Shown: positions 1-8,670, counted from the stretch's first letter. The stretch is 29,295 nucleotides of DNA from CAYYWP01 sp964475125 (GCA_964475125.1 CAYYWP010000030.1:1-29295), one strand, 5' to 3'. Translations and numbers: made by a program. The notes: generated by a model from the sequence alone, not told the origin.

Positions 1-1
1 C

Positions 2-121
2 GGTAACCTGCGCATCGCCGAGGTCGACATCGGCGAGATCCTCAAGCGCGCCGTGCAGCAGCGCCTGCAGGACTTCAAGCTCAAGACGACGATCGTCGCC
101 AAGAACATCGGCTACGAGTAG
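2..121 (+). CDS. PPi-type 6-phosphofructokinase, partial, ending at an in-frame TAG
   Basis: The reading frame enters from the left edge and runs 39 codons to TAG at 119-121. The peptide ends VAKNIGYE. It resembles the region of diphosphate-fructose-6-phosphate 1-phosphotransferase just before the conserved segment 'RCADPIPYDMEY', which is encoded directly after the TAG in the same frame. Both pieces therefore belong to one gene, and family members usually carry a leucine-like residue where the TAG sits. The enzyme would phosphorylate fructose-6-phosphate in glycolysis in the cytoplasm. The stop could be a true nonsense mutation, a sequencing or assembly error (TTG to TAG is a single change), or readthrough. 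Family assignment comes from recognising motifs in a short fragment. Confidence 0.7.
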   Translation, partial: GNLRIAEVDIGEILKRAVQQRLQDFKLKTTIVAKNIGYE

Positions 122-148
122 CGCTGCGCCGACCCCATTCCCTACGAC

Positions 149-517
149 ATGGAGTACGCGCGCGACCTCGGGTATTGCGCCGCCAAGTACCTGATCGCCG
201 GAGGGCATGCGGCCATGGTGTCGATGCAGGGCGGGCAGTTCGTGCCCATCCCGTTCGCCCATCTGCTCGATCCCGCCACCGGCGGGCCGCGCGTGCGCCT
301 GGTCGACATCACCTCGGCGCGCTACGCCATCGCGCGCCGCTACATGATCCGCCTGCGCCGCGACGACTTCGCCGATCCGCACGAGCTGGCCAAGTTCGCC
401 GCCACCGCCGGGGTGTCGCTCGAGGCATTCCGTGCCCAGTTCGAATACCTGGTCGAGCACGAGCCGCCCGCGCTGGTGATCGAGCCGCTGGAGGAGCAGA
501 CCTCGGATGAACACTGA
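149..517 (+). CDS. C-terminal part of the PPi-type 6-phosphofructokinase, downstream of the in-frame TAG
   Basis: This is the same frame as the fragment ending at 121. The codons between them (122-148) read RCADPIPYD and also fit the family. Recognisable pieces are MEYARDLGYCAAKYL, the glycine-rich GGHAAMVSMQGG, VPIPFAHLLDP and VDITSARYAIARRYMIRL, which together make the C-terminal domain of long-form ATP- or PPi-dependent phosphofructokinases. No ribosome-binding site precedes ATG 149, so independent translation is unlikely; ATG 149 is only the first Met after the stop. The end (TGA 515-517) overlaps the ATG at 507 of the next gene. Without readthrough this half is a pseudogene remnant. The domain-level call is fairly firm; the gene's functional status is open. 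Confidence 0.7.
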   Translation: MEYARDLGYCAAKYLIAGGHAAMVSMQGGQFVPIPFAHLLDPATGGPRVRLVDITSARYAIARRYMIRLRRDDFADPHELAKFAATAGVSLEAFRAQFEYLVEHEPPALVIEPLEEQTSDEH

Positions 518-586
518 GCCGTTCCATCGCCACCCCTTCCGGGGCGGGGCCGGGCTCCGTGTTCATCGCTGGTCCTCGGTGTTCAT
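507..586. repeat. ATGAACAC-type dispersed repeat, partly inverted
   Basis: The octamer ATGAACAC occurs at 507-514 on the plus strand and at 559-566 and 579-586 on the minus strand. The segment 507-520 (ATGAACACTGAGCC) pairs with 553-566 with a single mismatch and would form a 14-bp stem. A further CCCC-TTC-CGGGG hairpin lies within the loop. This resembles the family of short repeats with ATGAACACNGA units often seen between genes in environmental bacterial genomes. It covers the annotated 5' end of the DUF3604 gene and the last codons of the phosphofructokinase gene. Confidence 0.6.
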
Positions 587-2807
587 CTGTGGTGTCTGGA
601 CGATGGTCAGTGCGCTGGCCGGCTGTCGCGGCGAGCATCAGGGGCCGGGCGAGATCACCGCACCGGCGGTGCCGGCGCCCGTGGTGGCGGAGCGCGCGGG
701 GCGCCAACAGCAGGCGCTCGCCGCGCTGGCGCCGGGCAGCGCCGAAGCCAAACAGATCCTTTTCGGCGACTTGCACGTGCACACGACCTTCTCGCCCGAC
801 GCCTTCTTGCGCAGCCTGCCGATGCTGCAGGGCGAAGGCGTCCACCCGCCGGCCGACGCGTGTGACTTCGCCCGCTTCTGTTCCGGCCTGGATTTCTGGA
901 GCATCAACGACCACGCCGAGGGCATCTCACCGCAGCATTGGGAGGAGACCAAGCAGTCGCTGCGCCAGTGCAATGCGCGGGCCGGCGACCCGGCCAATCC
1001 CGATCTCGTCGCCGTCCTCGGCTGGGAGTGGACGCAGGTGGGCGCGACGCCGGCGGATCACTACGGGCACAAGAACGTCATCTTCGAGGACCTGGACGAC
1101 GACCAGGTCCCGCGCCGCCCGATCAGTGCCCTGGCGCCGCGGCTGGTCGGCGCGCTGCGCGAGCCGGCGCCGTGGAGGCAGCGCGCGCAGCTGCCGCTGT
1201 TCGATTGGCCGCACCGCCAGCGCTATTTCGACTTCGAGCACTACCAGGCCGAGCTGCGCGCCGTGCCGCTGTGCCCGAGCGGCGTCGACACGCGGCAGTT
1301 GCCGGCCGATTGCCATGAATNNNNNNNNNNCGCGCAGACCCCGGCGGAGTTGTACGAGAAGCTGTCGCAGTGGGGCTTCGACACCATCGTCATCCCGCAT
1401 GGCACGACCTGGGGCCTCTACACCCCGCCGGGCAGCACGTGGGACAAACAGCTCGCCGGGGCGCAACACGACCCCGAAAAGCAGACCCTGATCGAGGTGT
1501 ACTCCGGCCACGGCAACTCGGAGGAGTATCGGACCTGGCGCGAGGTGGTGTTCGACGCCGATGGCCGCCCCACCTGCCCGGAGCCGCGTCCAGACTACCT
1601 GCCGTGTTGCTGGCAAGCCGGCGAGATCATCCGCCGCCGCTGCGCCGATGCCCCAGCCGCGGAATGCGAGGCGCGGGTGCGCGCCGCGCGCGCCAACTAT
1701 CTCGCCGCCGGCGTCGCCGGCCGACAGACCGTCCCCGGCAGCAGCGCGGAAGACTGGCTGGATTGCGGCCAGTGCCGCGACTGCTTCAACGCCGCCTTCA
1801 GTCCTCGACCGGGCAGCTCGGTGCAGTACATCACCGCGCTCGGCAACTTCGACGACCCGGAGACGGCGCCGCGCCGCTTCCGCTTCGGTTTCATCGCGTC
1901 GAGCGACAACCACAGCGCCCGCCCGGGCACCGGATACAAGGAGTACGCCCGTCGCATGATGACCGAGGCCGCCGGCCCGCGCGACGCCGTCTGGGAGCGA
2001 CGCCTCCTCGGCGCGCCGGCGCCGCCGGGGCCCGAGTCGGTCGCCTACGACCCCAGCACCGCGCGCGGACTCAACGCCTTCCAAGCCGGCGACTTCGAGC
2101 GCCAAGCGTCCTTCTTCATGACCGGTGGCCTCGTCGCCGTGCACAGCGCCGGCCGCCACCGCGCCGCGGTCTGGGAGGCGCTCAAGCGCCGCGAGGTCTA
2201 CGGCACCAGCGGCGAGCGCATCCTGCTGTGGTTCGATCTCCTCAACGGCCCCGACGGCCTGGTGCCGATGGGTGCCGAGACGCGCCTCGACACGACGCCG
2301 CGCTTTCGCGTCCGCGCCGTCGGCGCCTTCGTCCAGCTGCGCGGCTGCCCGCAGACATCGCTCAGCGCCCTCAGCCCGGAACGGCTCGAGCGCCTGTGCC
2401 GCGGGCAATGCTACCACCCGAGTGATGAGCGCCGGCGCATCACCCGCATCGAGGTCGTGCGCATCCGCCCGCAGCAGCGCGCCGGCGAGCCGATCGCCAC
2501 CCTCATCGAGGATCCCTGGCGCCGCTTCGACTGTCCGGGCAACCCGGCCGGCTGCGCGCTCGAGTTCGACGACCCCGGCTTCGTCGCCGCCGGACGCGAC
2601 GTGGCCTACTACGTGCGTGCCATCCAGGAAGCCACGCCCGCCGTCAACGCCGGCGGCCTGCGCTGCGAGCGCGACACGGCGGGCAACTGCACCCGCGTCC
2701 GTCCCTGCTTCGGCGACTACCGCACGCCGTATGAGGACGACTGCCTGAGCGAGAACGAGGAGCGCGCCTGGTCATCGCCGATCTACGTGATGAGCGCACA
2801 GCGATGA
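507..2807 (+). CDS. DUF3604 domain lipoprotein (PHP-like metal-dependent hydrolase family)
   Basis: The 766-residue protein has the hallmark series of DUF3604. A metal-binding GDLHVHTTFSPDAF lies near residue 88, followed by FWSINDHAEGIS, LGWEWTQVG, VIPHGTTWG, IEVYSGHGNSEEY and GFIASSDNHSARPGTGYKE. The paired histidines and DNH suggest a PHP-like metal centre; the substrate is not known. The N-terminus has basic residues, then a hydrophobic stretch ending ALAGC at residue 40, a good lipobox, so it is probably an envelope lipoprotein. ATG 507 gives the longest signal; a GTG at about 579 would leave a very short, uncharged one. The first 27 codons lie in a repeat. The ten-N gap at 1321-1330 keeps the frame (CHE-XXXX-AQTPAEL). 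Many cysteines in the middle and C-terminal parts suggest disulfides outside the cytoplasm. Confidence 0.88.
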   Translation: MNTEPFHRHPFRGGAGLRVHRWSSVFICGVWTMVSALAGCRGEHQGPGEITAPAVPAPVVAERAGRQQQALAALAPGSAEAKQILFGDLHVHTTFSPDAFLRSLPMLQGEGVHPPADACDFARFCSGLDFWSINDHAEGISPQHWEETKQSLRQCNARAGDPANPDLVAVLGWEWTQVGATPADHYGHKNVIFEDLDDDQVPRRPISALAPRLVGALREPAPWRQRAQLPLFDWPHRQRYFDFEHYQAELRAVPLCPSGVDTRQLPADCHEXXXXAQTPAELYEKLSQWGFDTIVIPHGTTWGLYTPPGSTWDKQLAGAQHDPEKQTLIEVYSGHGNSEEYRTWREVVFDADGRPTCPEPRPDYLPCCWQAGEIIRRRCADAPAAECEARVRAARANYLAAGVAGRQTVPGSSAEDWLDCGQCRDCFNAAFSPRPGSSVQYITALGNFDDPETAPRRFRFGFIASSDNHSARPGTGYKEYARRMMTEAAGPRDAVWERRLLGAPAPPGPESVAYDPSTARGLNAFQAGDFERQASFFMTGGLVAVHSAGRHRAAVWEALKRREVYGTSGERILLWFDLLNGPDGLVPMGAETRLDTTPRFRVRAVGAFVQLRGCPQTSLSALSPERLERLCRGQCYHPSDERRRITRIEVVRIRPQQRAGEPIATLIEDPWRRFDCPGNPAGCALEFDDPGFVAAGRDVAYYVRAIQEATPAVNAGGLRCERDTAGNCTRVRPCFGDYRTPYEDDCLSENEERAWSSPIYVMSAQR
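1321..1330. other. assembly gap (10 N) inside the DUF3604 gene
   Basis: Ten unknown bases. Codons on both sides stay in one frame, so the true gap length is probably 10 or differs from it by a multiple of three. Confidence 0.95.
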
Positions 2808-2843
2808 GCGAGGCGTGGAAAGCGCGCGCAGCGCCCGGTCCGC

Positions 2844-3323
2844 TCACTGCGTGGCACTCGTCCCGGTCTTCTTGAGCGCGGCCTCCATGCCGGCCAGGAT
2901 CGAGTCCGGACTGCGCTCGTCGTAGAAGTACTTGAACTGCTCGCGCGGCGCGTGCAGGTCGGCGTCGAGGGCGCCGTCCGGAGCAAGGAAGTACGTGCGC
3001 GGGATGTAGCTGCCGTCGACGGCGTACTTGGCGCCGAGCTCCTTGTTCTGGTCCGCATCGAGGCGGATCATGACGAAGTCCTTCGCCTTCGCCACCACCT
3101 TCGAGTCGTAGAACACCTTGCTGTAGTTGGTGCAGTGCGGGCACCACTCGGTGTAGAAGATCAAGCACACCGGTTTCTTGTTCTTCTTCGCCACCTCCAG
3201 CCCTTCCTTGTACGGCTGCCACTGGATCTGCGCATCGTTCCAGTCGCCGCCGGCAGAGGCGCGGACAGCGAGCAACAGGGCACACGCGGCGACGAGAGCC
3301 GCGGAAGTCGCGTAGCGACGCAT
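2844..3323 (-). CDS. exported thioredoxin-like protein with CPHC active site
   Basis: The protein of 159 residues starts MRRYATSAALVAACALLLAVRASA, a typical Sec signal peptide with cleavage after ASA. The mature part is a thioredoxin fold of the thioredoxin_7/DUF255-like type. It has the redox motif EWCPHC at about 60-64, VMIRLDADQNKELGAKY, and a cis-proline in SYIPRTYFLAPDG. It probably reduces or exchanges disulfides, or supports cytochrome or protein folding, in the periplasm. The ATG at 3323 is chosen over an upstream in-frame ATG (3377) because AAGGAGGA lies directly ahead of it and the signal peptide begins there. It is convergent with the DUF3604 gene, with a 36-bp gap. The partner protein cannot be told from sequence. 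Confidence 0.87.
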   Translation of the reverse strand: MRRYATSAALVAACALLLAVRASAGGDWNDAQIQWQPYKEGLEVAKKNKKPVCLIFYTEWCPHCTNYSKVFYDSKVVAKAKDFVMIRLDADQNKELGAKYAVDGSYIPRTYFLAPDGALDADLHAPREQFKYFYDERSPDSILAGMEAALKKTGTSATQ

Positions 3324-3401
3324 TGACGGTCCTCCTTGTCTCCGCCTGTCGCTACCCGGCGCGGCGCGCCAGTGCAACCCGGCGCGCGCCCAGTCGGGTA
3401 C

Positions 3402-6296
3402 TCACTCGGCCGGCTCGCCTGCTGTGGGCGGCTGGCGCGTCCAGCGCGTGTCGATCTTCAGCCGGCAGTTCCGCAGCCCGCAGCGGTCCGAGAAACGCAG
3501 CAAGATCGTATGCACTGCCGATGTCTGACTAACATTCGGCTGCAGGGCGATCGTGGCCGTGGCCGTCACCGTGCATCCGTCGGCGCTTTGGCGCCCACTC
3601 TGGTGCAGGGTCAGCTCCCAGTTCGGCTTGAGCGATCCGTCGTACGTCGACGTGTTGGTCCCACAGGTCTCCGTGGCGGAGATGTCGTTGCCCGTATGCG
3701 TGACCTCGTACCGGCATTCGAACACCCCCGTATTGATCAGTCGCATGATCTCGGTCGTCAGCGCCGGGTTGCAGGTGGAGTCCCCCAGGGCGACGTCCTC
3801 CTGCTGCCACACACCGGAGGCGTTGAAGTGACACCCAGCCAGGGCGTTGCCCACGGCGACGATGAGCTCGCTGATGTGTACGTGACCGTCGCCGTTGGCG
3901 TCAGCGATGGGACACTCCTGCATGGGCGACGTGCCGAGGCCGATCCGCACGGCTGTCACGAGCTCGTCAATCGAGCACACCCGGTTGCCGGAGCAATCGC
4001 CGACACAGCCGGCGACGCAGATGCCGTAGTGGTCCGGCAGCACACAGCTCTCGCCCGGACCACGACACGGCAAAGTACAACACAACCCGTCGACGCAACT
4101 ACTCGATTCACAGCCGCCGCCGTCCAGACACGGTCGGCCGCCCTCGTCCCGGATTCGGAACGCCACCAGCGCGGGGCCGCGGGCAGCCGCAACGTATACA
4201 TTAGCGCCGTCCGGGCTGACGTGCACATCCGCTGGCGCGAGCAGGCCCTCAACCCCGGGGGACTCTGGCGTGATTTTCTGCTCTAGCACCAGAGCGCCTG
4301 CGACCGGGTCCCGATTGAAGCTCAGCAATGAGCCACCGAAACCGATGGCGAAGACTCGGCGACCGTCCGGGCTCACGGCGACATCGATGCCACGGTCGTT
4401 GAAGTAGATGTTGTCGTCCCGATACCGCGATGCGAACGTCAATCGGCCCGTGTCGGCATCCCTCCGGAAGACGCCAATGCCGTGGCTGATTCCGGCTAAC
4501 ACGTACAGGTGTGCGCCGTCCGGGCTGAGCGCCAATCCGGTTGGTTCCCACAGTACGTCGAAGCCCGGCGTGTCCTGGTCGGATACCAACTGCAGGATGG
4601 TGAGACCGCCTCTGGTTGGCTCGCGCTCGAACACGAGCAGTCGGTTACTGACCCGGCCCGCCGCGTAAACGTACCGGCCATCAGCGCTCACGACCAGCGC
4701 CGACGGTCCCATGAGACCGTTCACGCCGCGGGCGCCGTCGACGAGCGTGTGTAAGAACGTCAACGAGCCATGGTCGGGGTCGCGCTGGAACACCGCTATT
4801 TTCGCTTCATATTGACCGAGTACGTAGACGTTACGCCCGTCGGGGCTCACAGCACCGATCACGGCCCCATGAAGCCCATCCACACCGTCCTGATCATCTG
4901 CCTTGGTCTCTACGAGCCTGAGGCCACCCGAGGTAGCATCGCGTTCATAGACCATAACCGTTGAACTACTGGCCACGTAGGCGTTATGGCCATCCGGGCT
5001 GAGAGCAATCGTCGACGCCCGATAGCCGGGCTCGACCACCTCCATCGAGGTAAGACGACCGGTGACGAGATCGCGGCGGAAGGCGACGATCTCTCCCCCA
5101 GCCAGGTACACGAAGGCGCCGTCCGGGCTGACGGCAACCGACGTCGCGTCGCGCAGGTGCACGCCTCCGTCCCCCTCCTGCAACGTGTTGACCAGGACCA
5201 GGGCCCCTGTTTCGTCGTGACGCCGCAAGGCACCGACGCCACTATGCGTGGCGACATATGCGCTGGAACTGTCCGGCGCGACTGCGATGGCCCGCACAAT
5301 CAGGTCCCGGTGTCCGTCCACATATGTCAAGCCGCCAGTGACCAGATCGCGGCGGAACGCTGCGAGGACGCCTCCGGAATCGTTCGCGACGAACACGCTC
5401 CGCCCGTCGGGACTCACGGCCACGGCCATGGGTTCCCCAAAGGGCGGCACCACATACGTATCGATGAGCGTGAGTGCCCCACTGGCGGGGTCGCGGCCGA
5501 ACAGCTTCACTTTGTTGCTCTGACGGTCGGTGATGTACGCGTGGCGACCATCGGGGCTGACCGCTACTCCCAGAGCACCGCTGTTACTGTCGCTCACCGG
5601 TCCGATCACCGTCAGCCCACCGCTGGTGGCGTCGCGGCGGAAGACCGTCACGCCGAACGCAAAATTGTCGCAAGCGACGTACAGATGCTGGTCGTCAGGG
5701 CTGAGAGCGGCCGCAGCCGTGCGCGGAGAGTGCGAAGGATTGCCCGCATCCTCCGATCCGCCAATTGACGTCAGCTCCCCGGTCGTAGGGTCGCGACTGA
5801 AGACGCGGACCGCCTGCGGATTCCAACAGGTGGCGACGTACACGTGGCGACCATCGCCACTGATCGCCATGGCGGATGGAGAGACCAGGTTCATCAAGTT
5901 GTACGTGGCAAATTGCGCGAGTTTCCCCGTCGTTGCGTCGCGGCGCAGTGCGACGACCTTGAACTCCGTGCCGACGTACACGTGCTGACCATCCGGACTG
6001 ACCGCGACGCTCCAAGCCTCGCCGTTGAGCGGTTCCAACACCGCGTCGAGGTACGTGACGCTCTGGTCGGCCGGGTTGCGCGCAAAAGCCGCAATGCCGT
6101 CGCCCGTTACGTACACGTGACGGCCGTCCGGGCTTAAGGCGACCGCGTGCGCGAAACTAACTCCCTTGACCGACCCATCGCCGTCGACCACCGCCTGCTG
6201 AAAGACCAGGTCGGCGTGCGCCAGTGTGGGCTGGAGCAGTCGCAATGCAGCGACGCAGACCCAGGTCATGGCCTTTCCGCGCGACGCCTTGGGCAT
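3402..6296 (-). CDS. secreted 14-repeat beta-propeller protein (lactonase/YncE-like) with dockerin-like domain
   Basis: The 964-residue protein begins with a signal peptide ending LAHA. Residues of about 30-720 hold fourteen repeats of roughly 49 residues, each with a VSPDGRHVYV-like strand followed by FRRDxxTGxLT. Fourteen fits two seven-bladed propellers in tandem. A cysteine-rich linker follows (about 720-763, CLDGGGCESSSC onward). A pair of dockerin-like helices follows with calcium-loop sequence DANGDGHVHISELIVAV (about 764-821). The last 140 residues form a cysteine-containing beta domain I do not recognise. It is probably extracellular or surface-bound; whether it is enzymatic (lactonase) or only binding is unknown. 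Start 6296 has no clear ribosome-binding site; Met 9 is an alternative behind GAAAGG. The gene looks visibly less GC-rich than its neighbours, possibly from transfer. Confidence 0.8.
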   Translation of the reverse strand: MPKASRGKAMTWVCVAALRLLQPTLAHADLVFQQAVVDGDGSVKGVSFAHAVALSPDGRHVYVTGDGIAAFARNPADQSVTYLDAVLEPLNGEAWSVAVSPDGQHVYVGTEFKVVALRRDATTGKLAQFATYNLMNLVSPSAMAISGDGRHVYVATCWNPQAVRVFSRDPTTGELTSIGGSEDAGNPSHSPRTAAAALSPDDQHLYVACDNFAFGVTVFRRDATSGGLTVIGPVSDSNSGALGVAVSPDGRHAYITDRQSNKVKLFGRDPASGALTLIDTYVVPPFGEPMAVAVSPDGRSVFVANDSGGVLAAFRRDLVTGGLTYVDGHRDLIVRAIAVAPDSSSAYVATHSGVGALRRHDETGALVLVNTLQEGDGGVHLRDATSVAVSPDGAFVYLAGGEIVAFRRDLVTGRLTSMEVVEPGYRASTIALSPDGHNAYVASSSTVMVYERDATSGGLRLVETKADDQDGVDGLHGAVIGAVSPDGRNVYVLGQYEAKIAVFQRDPDHGSLTFLHTLVDGARGVNGLMGPSALVVSADGRYVYAAGRVSNRLLVFEREPTRGGLTILQLVSDQDTPGFDVLWEPTGLALSPDGAHLYVLAGISHGIGVFRRDADTGRLTFASRYRDDNIYFNDRGIDVAVSPDGRRVFAIGFGGSLLSFNRDPVAGALVLEQKITPESPGVEGLLAPADVHVSPDGANVYVAAARGPALVAFRIRDEGGRPCLDGGGCESSSCVDGLCCTLPCRGPGESCVLPDHYGICVAGCVGDCSGNRVCSIDELVTAVRIGLGTSPMQECPIADANGDGHVHISELIVAVGNALAGCHFNASGVWQQEDVALGDSTCNPALTTEIMRLINTGVFECRYEVTHTGNDISATETCGTNTSTYDGSLKPNWELTLHQSGRQSADGCTVTATATIALQPNVSQTSAVHTILLRFSDRCGLRNCRLKIDTRWTRQPPTAGEPAE

Positions 6297-6434
6297 TACC
6301 AGAACTTTCTAGAATAGATCGCTCTGTTCTGTACAGCGAAGAATCGCGCCCCTGCGATCCACCGTGGCGCTCCAAGAAAAAGGGTGCCGACCCTGCCGAT
6401 TGACCCTCCGCAATGGAGTGGGTAGCGAAGAAGG

Positions 6435-8609
6435 ATGCCGGATGCGATCGCGCAGCGAGAATCGTTGGTCCGTCGCCGCGCTTCGGGCTTCGCGCTCGGC
6501 CTGTTGGCGCTGGCGCTGGCCACCTGCGGCGGCGACGGGGGCCACACGGGCGCTGCCCGGCCGAACATCTTGTTCGTGATCATGGACGATGTCGGCATCG
6601 ACCAGATGGAGGTCTTCGGCTACGGCGGGGAGACGCCGCCGAGCACGCCGAACATCGAGCGCATCGCGCGCGCCGGGGTCATGTTCCACAATGCGTGGTC
6701 GATGCCGGCCTGTACGACCAGCCGCGGGGTGTTCTTCGACGGCCGCTTTCCTTTTCGCACCAACGTCTACGGCGCGCTGGGCCCCGCCGATCTCGCCAAC
6801 TCACAGGTCTCGCCCTATGAGGTGACGGCGCCCAAGTTGCTGGCGCACCGCGGCTACGACAGCGCCCTGTTCGGCAAGTTCCACCTCGGGCTGCAGGAGA
6901 ACAACCCGGCCGAGTACACGATGCCGCAGGCGCTGGGGTGGAACTACTTCGCCGGCTGGTTGGACTACACCGGCGACCCGTCGTCGATCGACACCACGGC
7001 CGGCGGCGTGGCGGGGACCGGCACCTGGCCGTGCGGATTCGTGCCGGGCGCCGAGCGGGGCGGGGCGGATTCGGGCGCCTGCTACATGGCCGACGGCCGG
7101 TGCAGCGAGCGCTCGCGCTCCGGGTCCATTCCGCCCGGGCGCATCTGTCGCGATGAGGGCGGGATCTTCGATCCGGGCAAGGCGTGCCAGACACCGCCAC
7201 CCGATTACCTCGACTTCCAGATGCTGAGCGGCCACTTCGTATCGCCGCTGGTCTACAACTACGAAGATGGCGGCGTTGACCGAGTCATGCCGACCGATCC
7301 GCGCGCGCGGCAGTTCCGCGCCACCTTCGCGGTCGATGCGGCGATCGAGTGGATCAACGGGCGCCCCGCCGATCGGCCCTGGATAGCCAGCGTCAGCTTC
7401 GCTTCGGCACACACGCCGCTCATGCAGCCGCCGGTGAACTCGTTGCCATCCGAGCCGCCGAATACCAGTGCGCTCGACTGCGCGGACGTCGCCGACCAAC
7501 GCGTGTTGGCCAACCTCATGATCGAGTCGATCGACTTCGAGGTGGGTCGCCTGCTGGTGGAGACCGGGCTCGCTCGGCGCGGGCGCGATGGAAGGCTGAT
7601 CTATCGACCGGGGCGGACCGACACGATGGTGATCCTCGTCGGCGACAACGGCTCGCTCGGCAGCACGGTCAAGGAACCCTTCCAGGTGTCGCGCGCCAAG
7701 GGCACGGCGTATCAGACCGGCGTCTGGGTGCCGCTGCTGGTGGCGGGCCCGCTGGTGAAGCGTCCCGATCGGGTCGTCTCGCACATGGTCAACATCGCCG
7801 ACCTCTTCGCGCTGTTCGGCGAGATCGCCGGCTTGGACGCGCATGCCGTAGTGCCGCGGCCGATCGATTCGGCACCGATGCTGCCGTATCTGACCAACCC
7901 GAACCAGACGAGCATCCGGGCCTGGAACTTCACCCAGGTCGGACCGAACATCCAGGCCGACGGCGCGGTCAATGGCCCGTGCACCATCGGCGGCACATGC
8001 ACCCAGATCCCCGTCACGAAGAGCGTCTGCCACGACAACAACGGCACCTGGTGGGGCGACCAACCCGACGATCCCAACCTGCCCGAGGAAGGCTTCAAGC
8101 GCTGCTGCGAGGTGAACGCCTATCTGGCGGCGCAGGATCCGCCGCAAGAGCCGTACGCCATCGCGCCCGACTACGCGCTGGCCATCCGCAACGACGACTA
8201 CAAGCTGGTCGAGAACACCACGTACCTGTATATCTCTCGCGAACAACCCTGCGTGAACATGACGGTGCCCGAATTCTACCAGATCAATGAAGATGTCCCG
8301 CTGCCCCTGCTCGACCGCGAGGACACGGAACTGCCGCTCGACGACCTCACGCCCGAGCAGCAAGAGAACTTCGACACGCTGTCGGCGCAGTTGCAGGCCC
8401 TGCTCGCCTCGGCACGGCCTTGCCCCGGCGATGGCAACATCGACCTCGTCGTCAACGGCGAGGACCTCAACGACTGGCGCTTCTATGAACAGACGTGGGG
8501 GCTCTCCAGCGTCTACGACCTCAACTTCGACGGCCTGACCAATGCGGCCGATGCGGCGATCATCGAGGACCATCTGGGGCTCGATTGCCACCCCGGCGGC
8601 CTGGAGTAG
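6435..8609 (+). CDS. sulfatase-family lipoprotein with C-terminal dockerin-like repeats
   Basis: The 724-residue protein is a type I sulfatase or alkaline-phosphatase-superfamily hydrolase. It has NILFVIMDDVG (metal aspartates), the active-site segment PACTTSRGVFFDGRFPFRTN, LFGKFHLG, VGDNGSLGS, and KGTAYQTGVWVPLLVAGP. It would hydrolyse sulfate esters outside the cytoplasm once the cysteine is converted to formylglycine. The motif is CTTSR rather than the usual CxPSR or CxASR. A hydrophobic N-terminus ends LALATC, a plausible though atypical lipobox. A cysteine-rich insertion (residues about 195-255) makes it longer than common sulfatases. The C-terminus carries two EF-hand-like loops (DGNIDLVVNGEDLNDW and DLNFDGLTNAADAAII). 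AGAAGG directly abuts ATG 6435, so the start is somewhat uncertain. The stop is TAG. Confidence 0.87.
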   Translation: MPDAIAQRESLVRRRASGFALGLLALALATCGGDGGHTGAARPNILFVIMDDVGIDQMEVFGYGGETPPSTPNIERIARAGVMFHNAWSMPACTTSRGVFFDGRFPFRTNVYGALGPADLANSQVSPYEVTAPKLLAHRGYDSALFGKFHLGLQENNPAEYTMPQALGWNYFAGWLDYTGDPSSIDTTAGGVAGTGTWPCGFVPGAERGGADSGACYMADGRCSERSRSGSIPPGRICRDEGGIFDPGKACQTPPPDYLDFQMLSGHFVSPLVYNYEDGGVDRVMPTDPRARQFRATFAVDAAIEWINGRPADRPWIASVSFASAHTPLMQPPVNSLPSEPPNTSALDCADVADQRVLANLMIESIDFEVGRLLVETGLARRGRDGRLIYRPGRTDTMVILVGDNGSLGSTVKEPFQVSRAKGTAYQTGVWVPLLVAGPLVKRPDRVVSHMVNIADLFALFGEIAGLDAHAVVPRPIDSAPMLPYLTNPNQTSIRAWNFTQVGPNIQADGAVNGPCTIGGTCTQIPVTKSVCHDNNGTWWGDQPDDPNLPEEGFKRCCEVNAYLAAQDPPQEPYAIAPDYALAIRNDDYKLVENTTYLYISREQPCVNMTVPEFYQINEDVPLPLLDREDTELPLDDLTPEQQENFDTLSAQLQALLASARPCPGDGNIDLVVNGEDLNDWRFYEQTWGLSSVYDLNFDGLTNAADAAIIEDHLGLDCHPGGLE

Positions 8610-8670
8610 GGGCGTACGCCGTGCGCCCCGACTCGATCCGGCGCACCGCACGGCGCCGTCGGCCGTCGCC

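Noticed and set aside
119..121. Genome-wide recoding of TAG as a sense codon
   Set aside because: Several complete genes end at TAG where the family ends (8607-8609, 26133-26135, and on the minus strand at 18963 and 22049).
1321..1330. The two N runs as masked or programmed elements
   Set aside because: Both are exactly 10 N, the usual scaffold-gap filler, and both lie inside otherwise normal genes.
927..2417. Long open frames on the opposite strand of real genes (for example 927-2417 and 6801-8651, both minus)
   Set aside because: They are antisense to clear family proteins, have no ribosome-binding site and have compositions typical of GC-rich shadow frames.
3402..6296. CRISPR or tandem DNA repeat array suggested by the regularly repeated motif
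   Set aside because: The periodicity is at protein level (propeller blades of about 49 residues); the DNA units vary throughout.
6329..6336. CTGTACAG palindrome upstream of the propeller gene as a LexA-type box
   Set aside because: Spacing of the CTG and CAG half-sites does not match the known LexA consensus; an 8-base palindrome occurs by chance.
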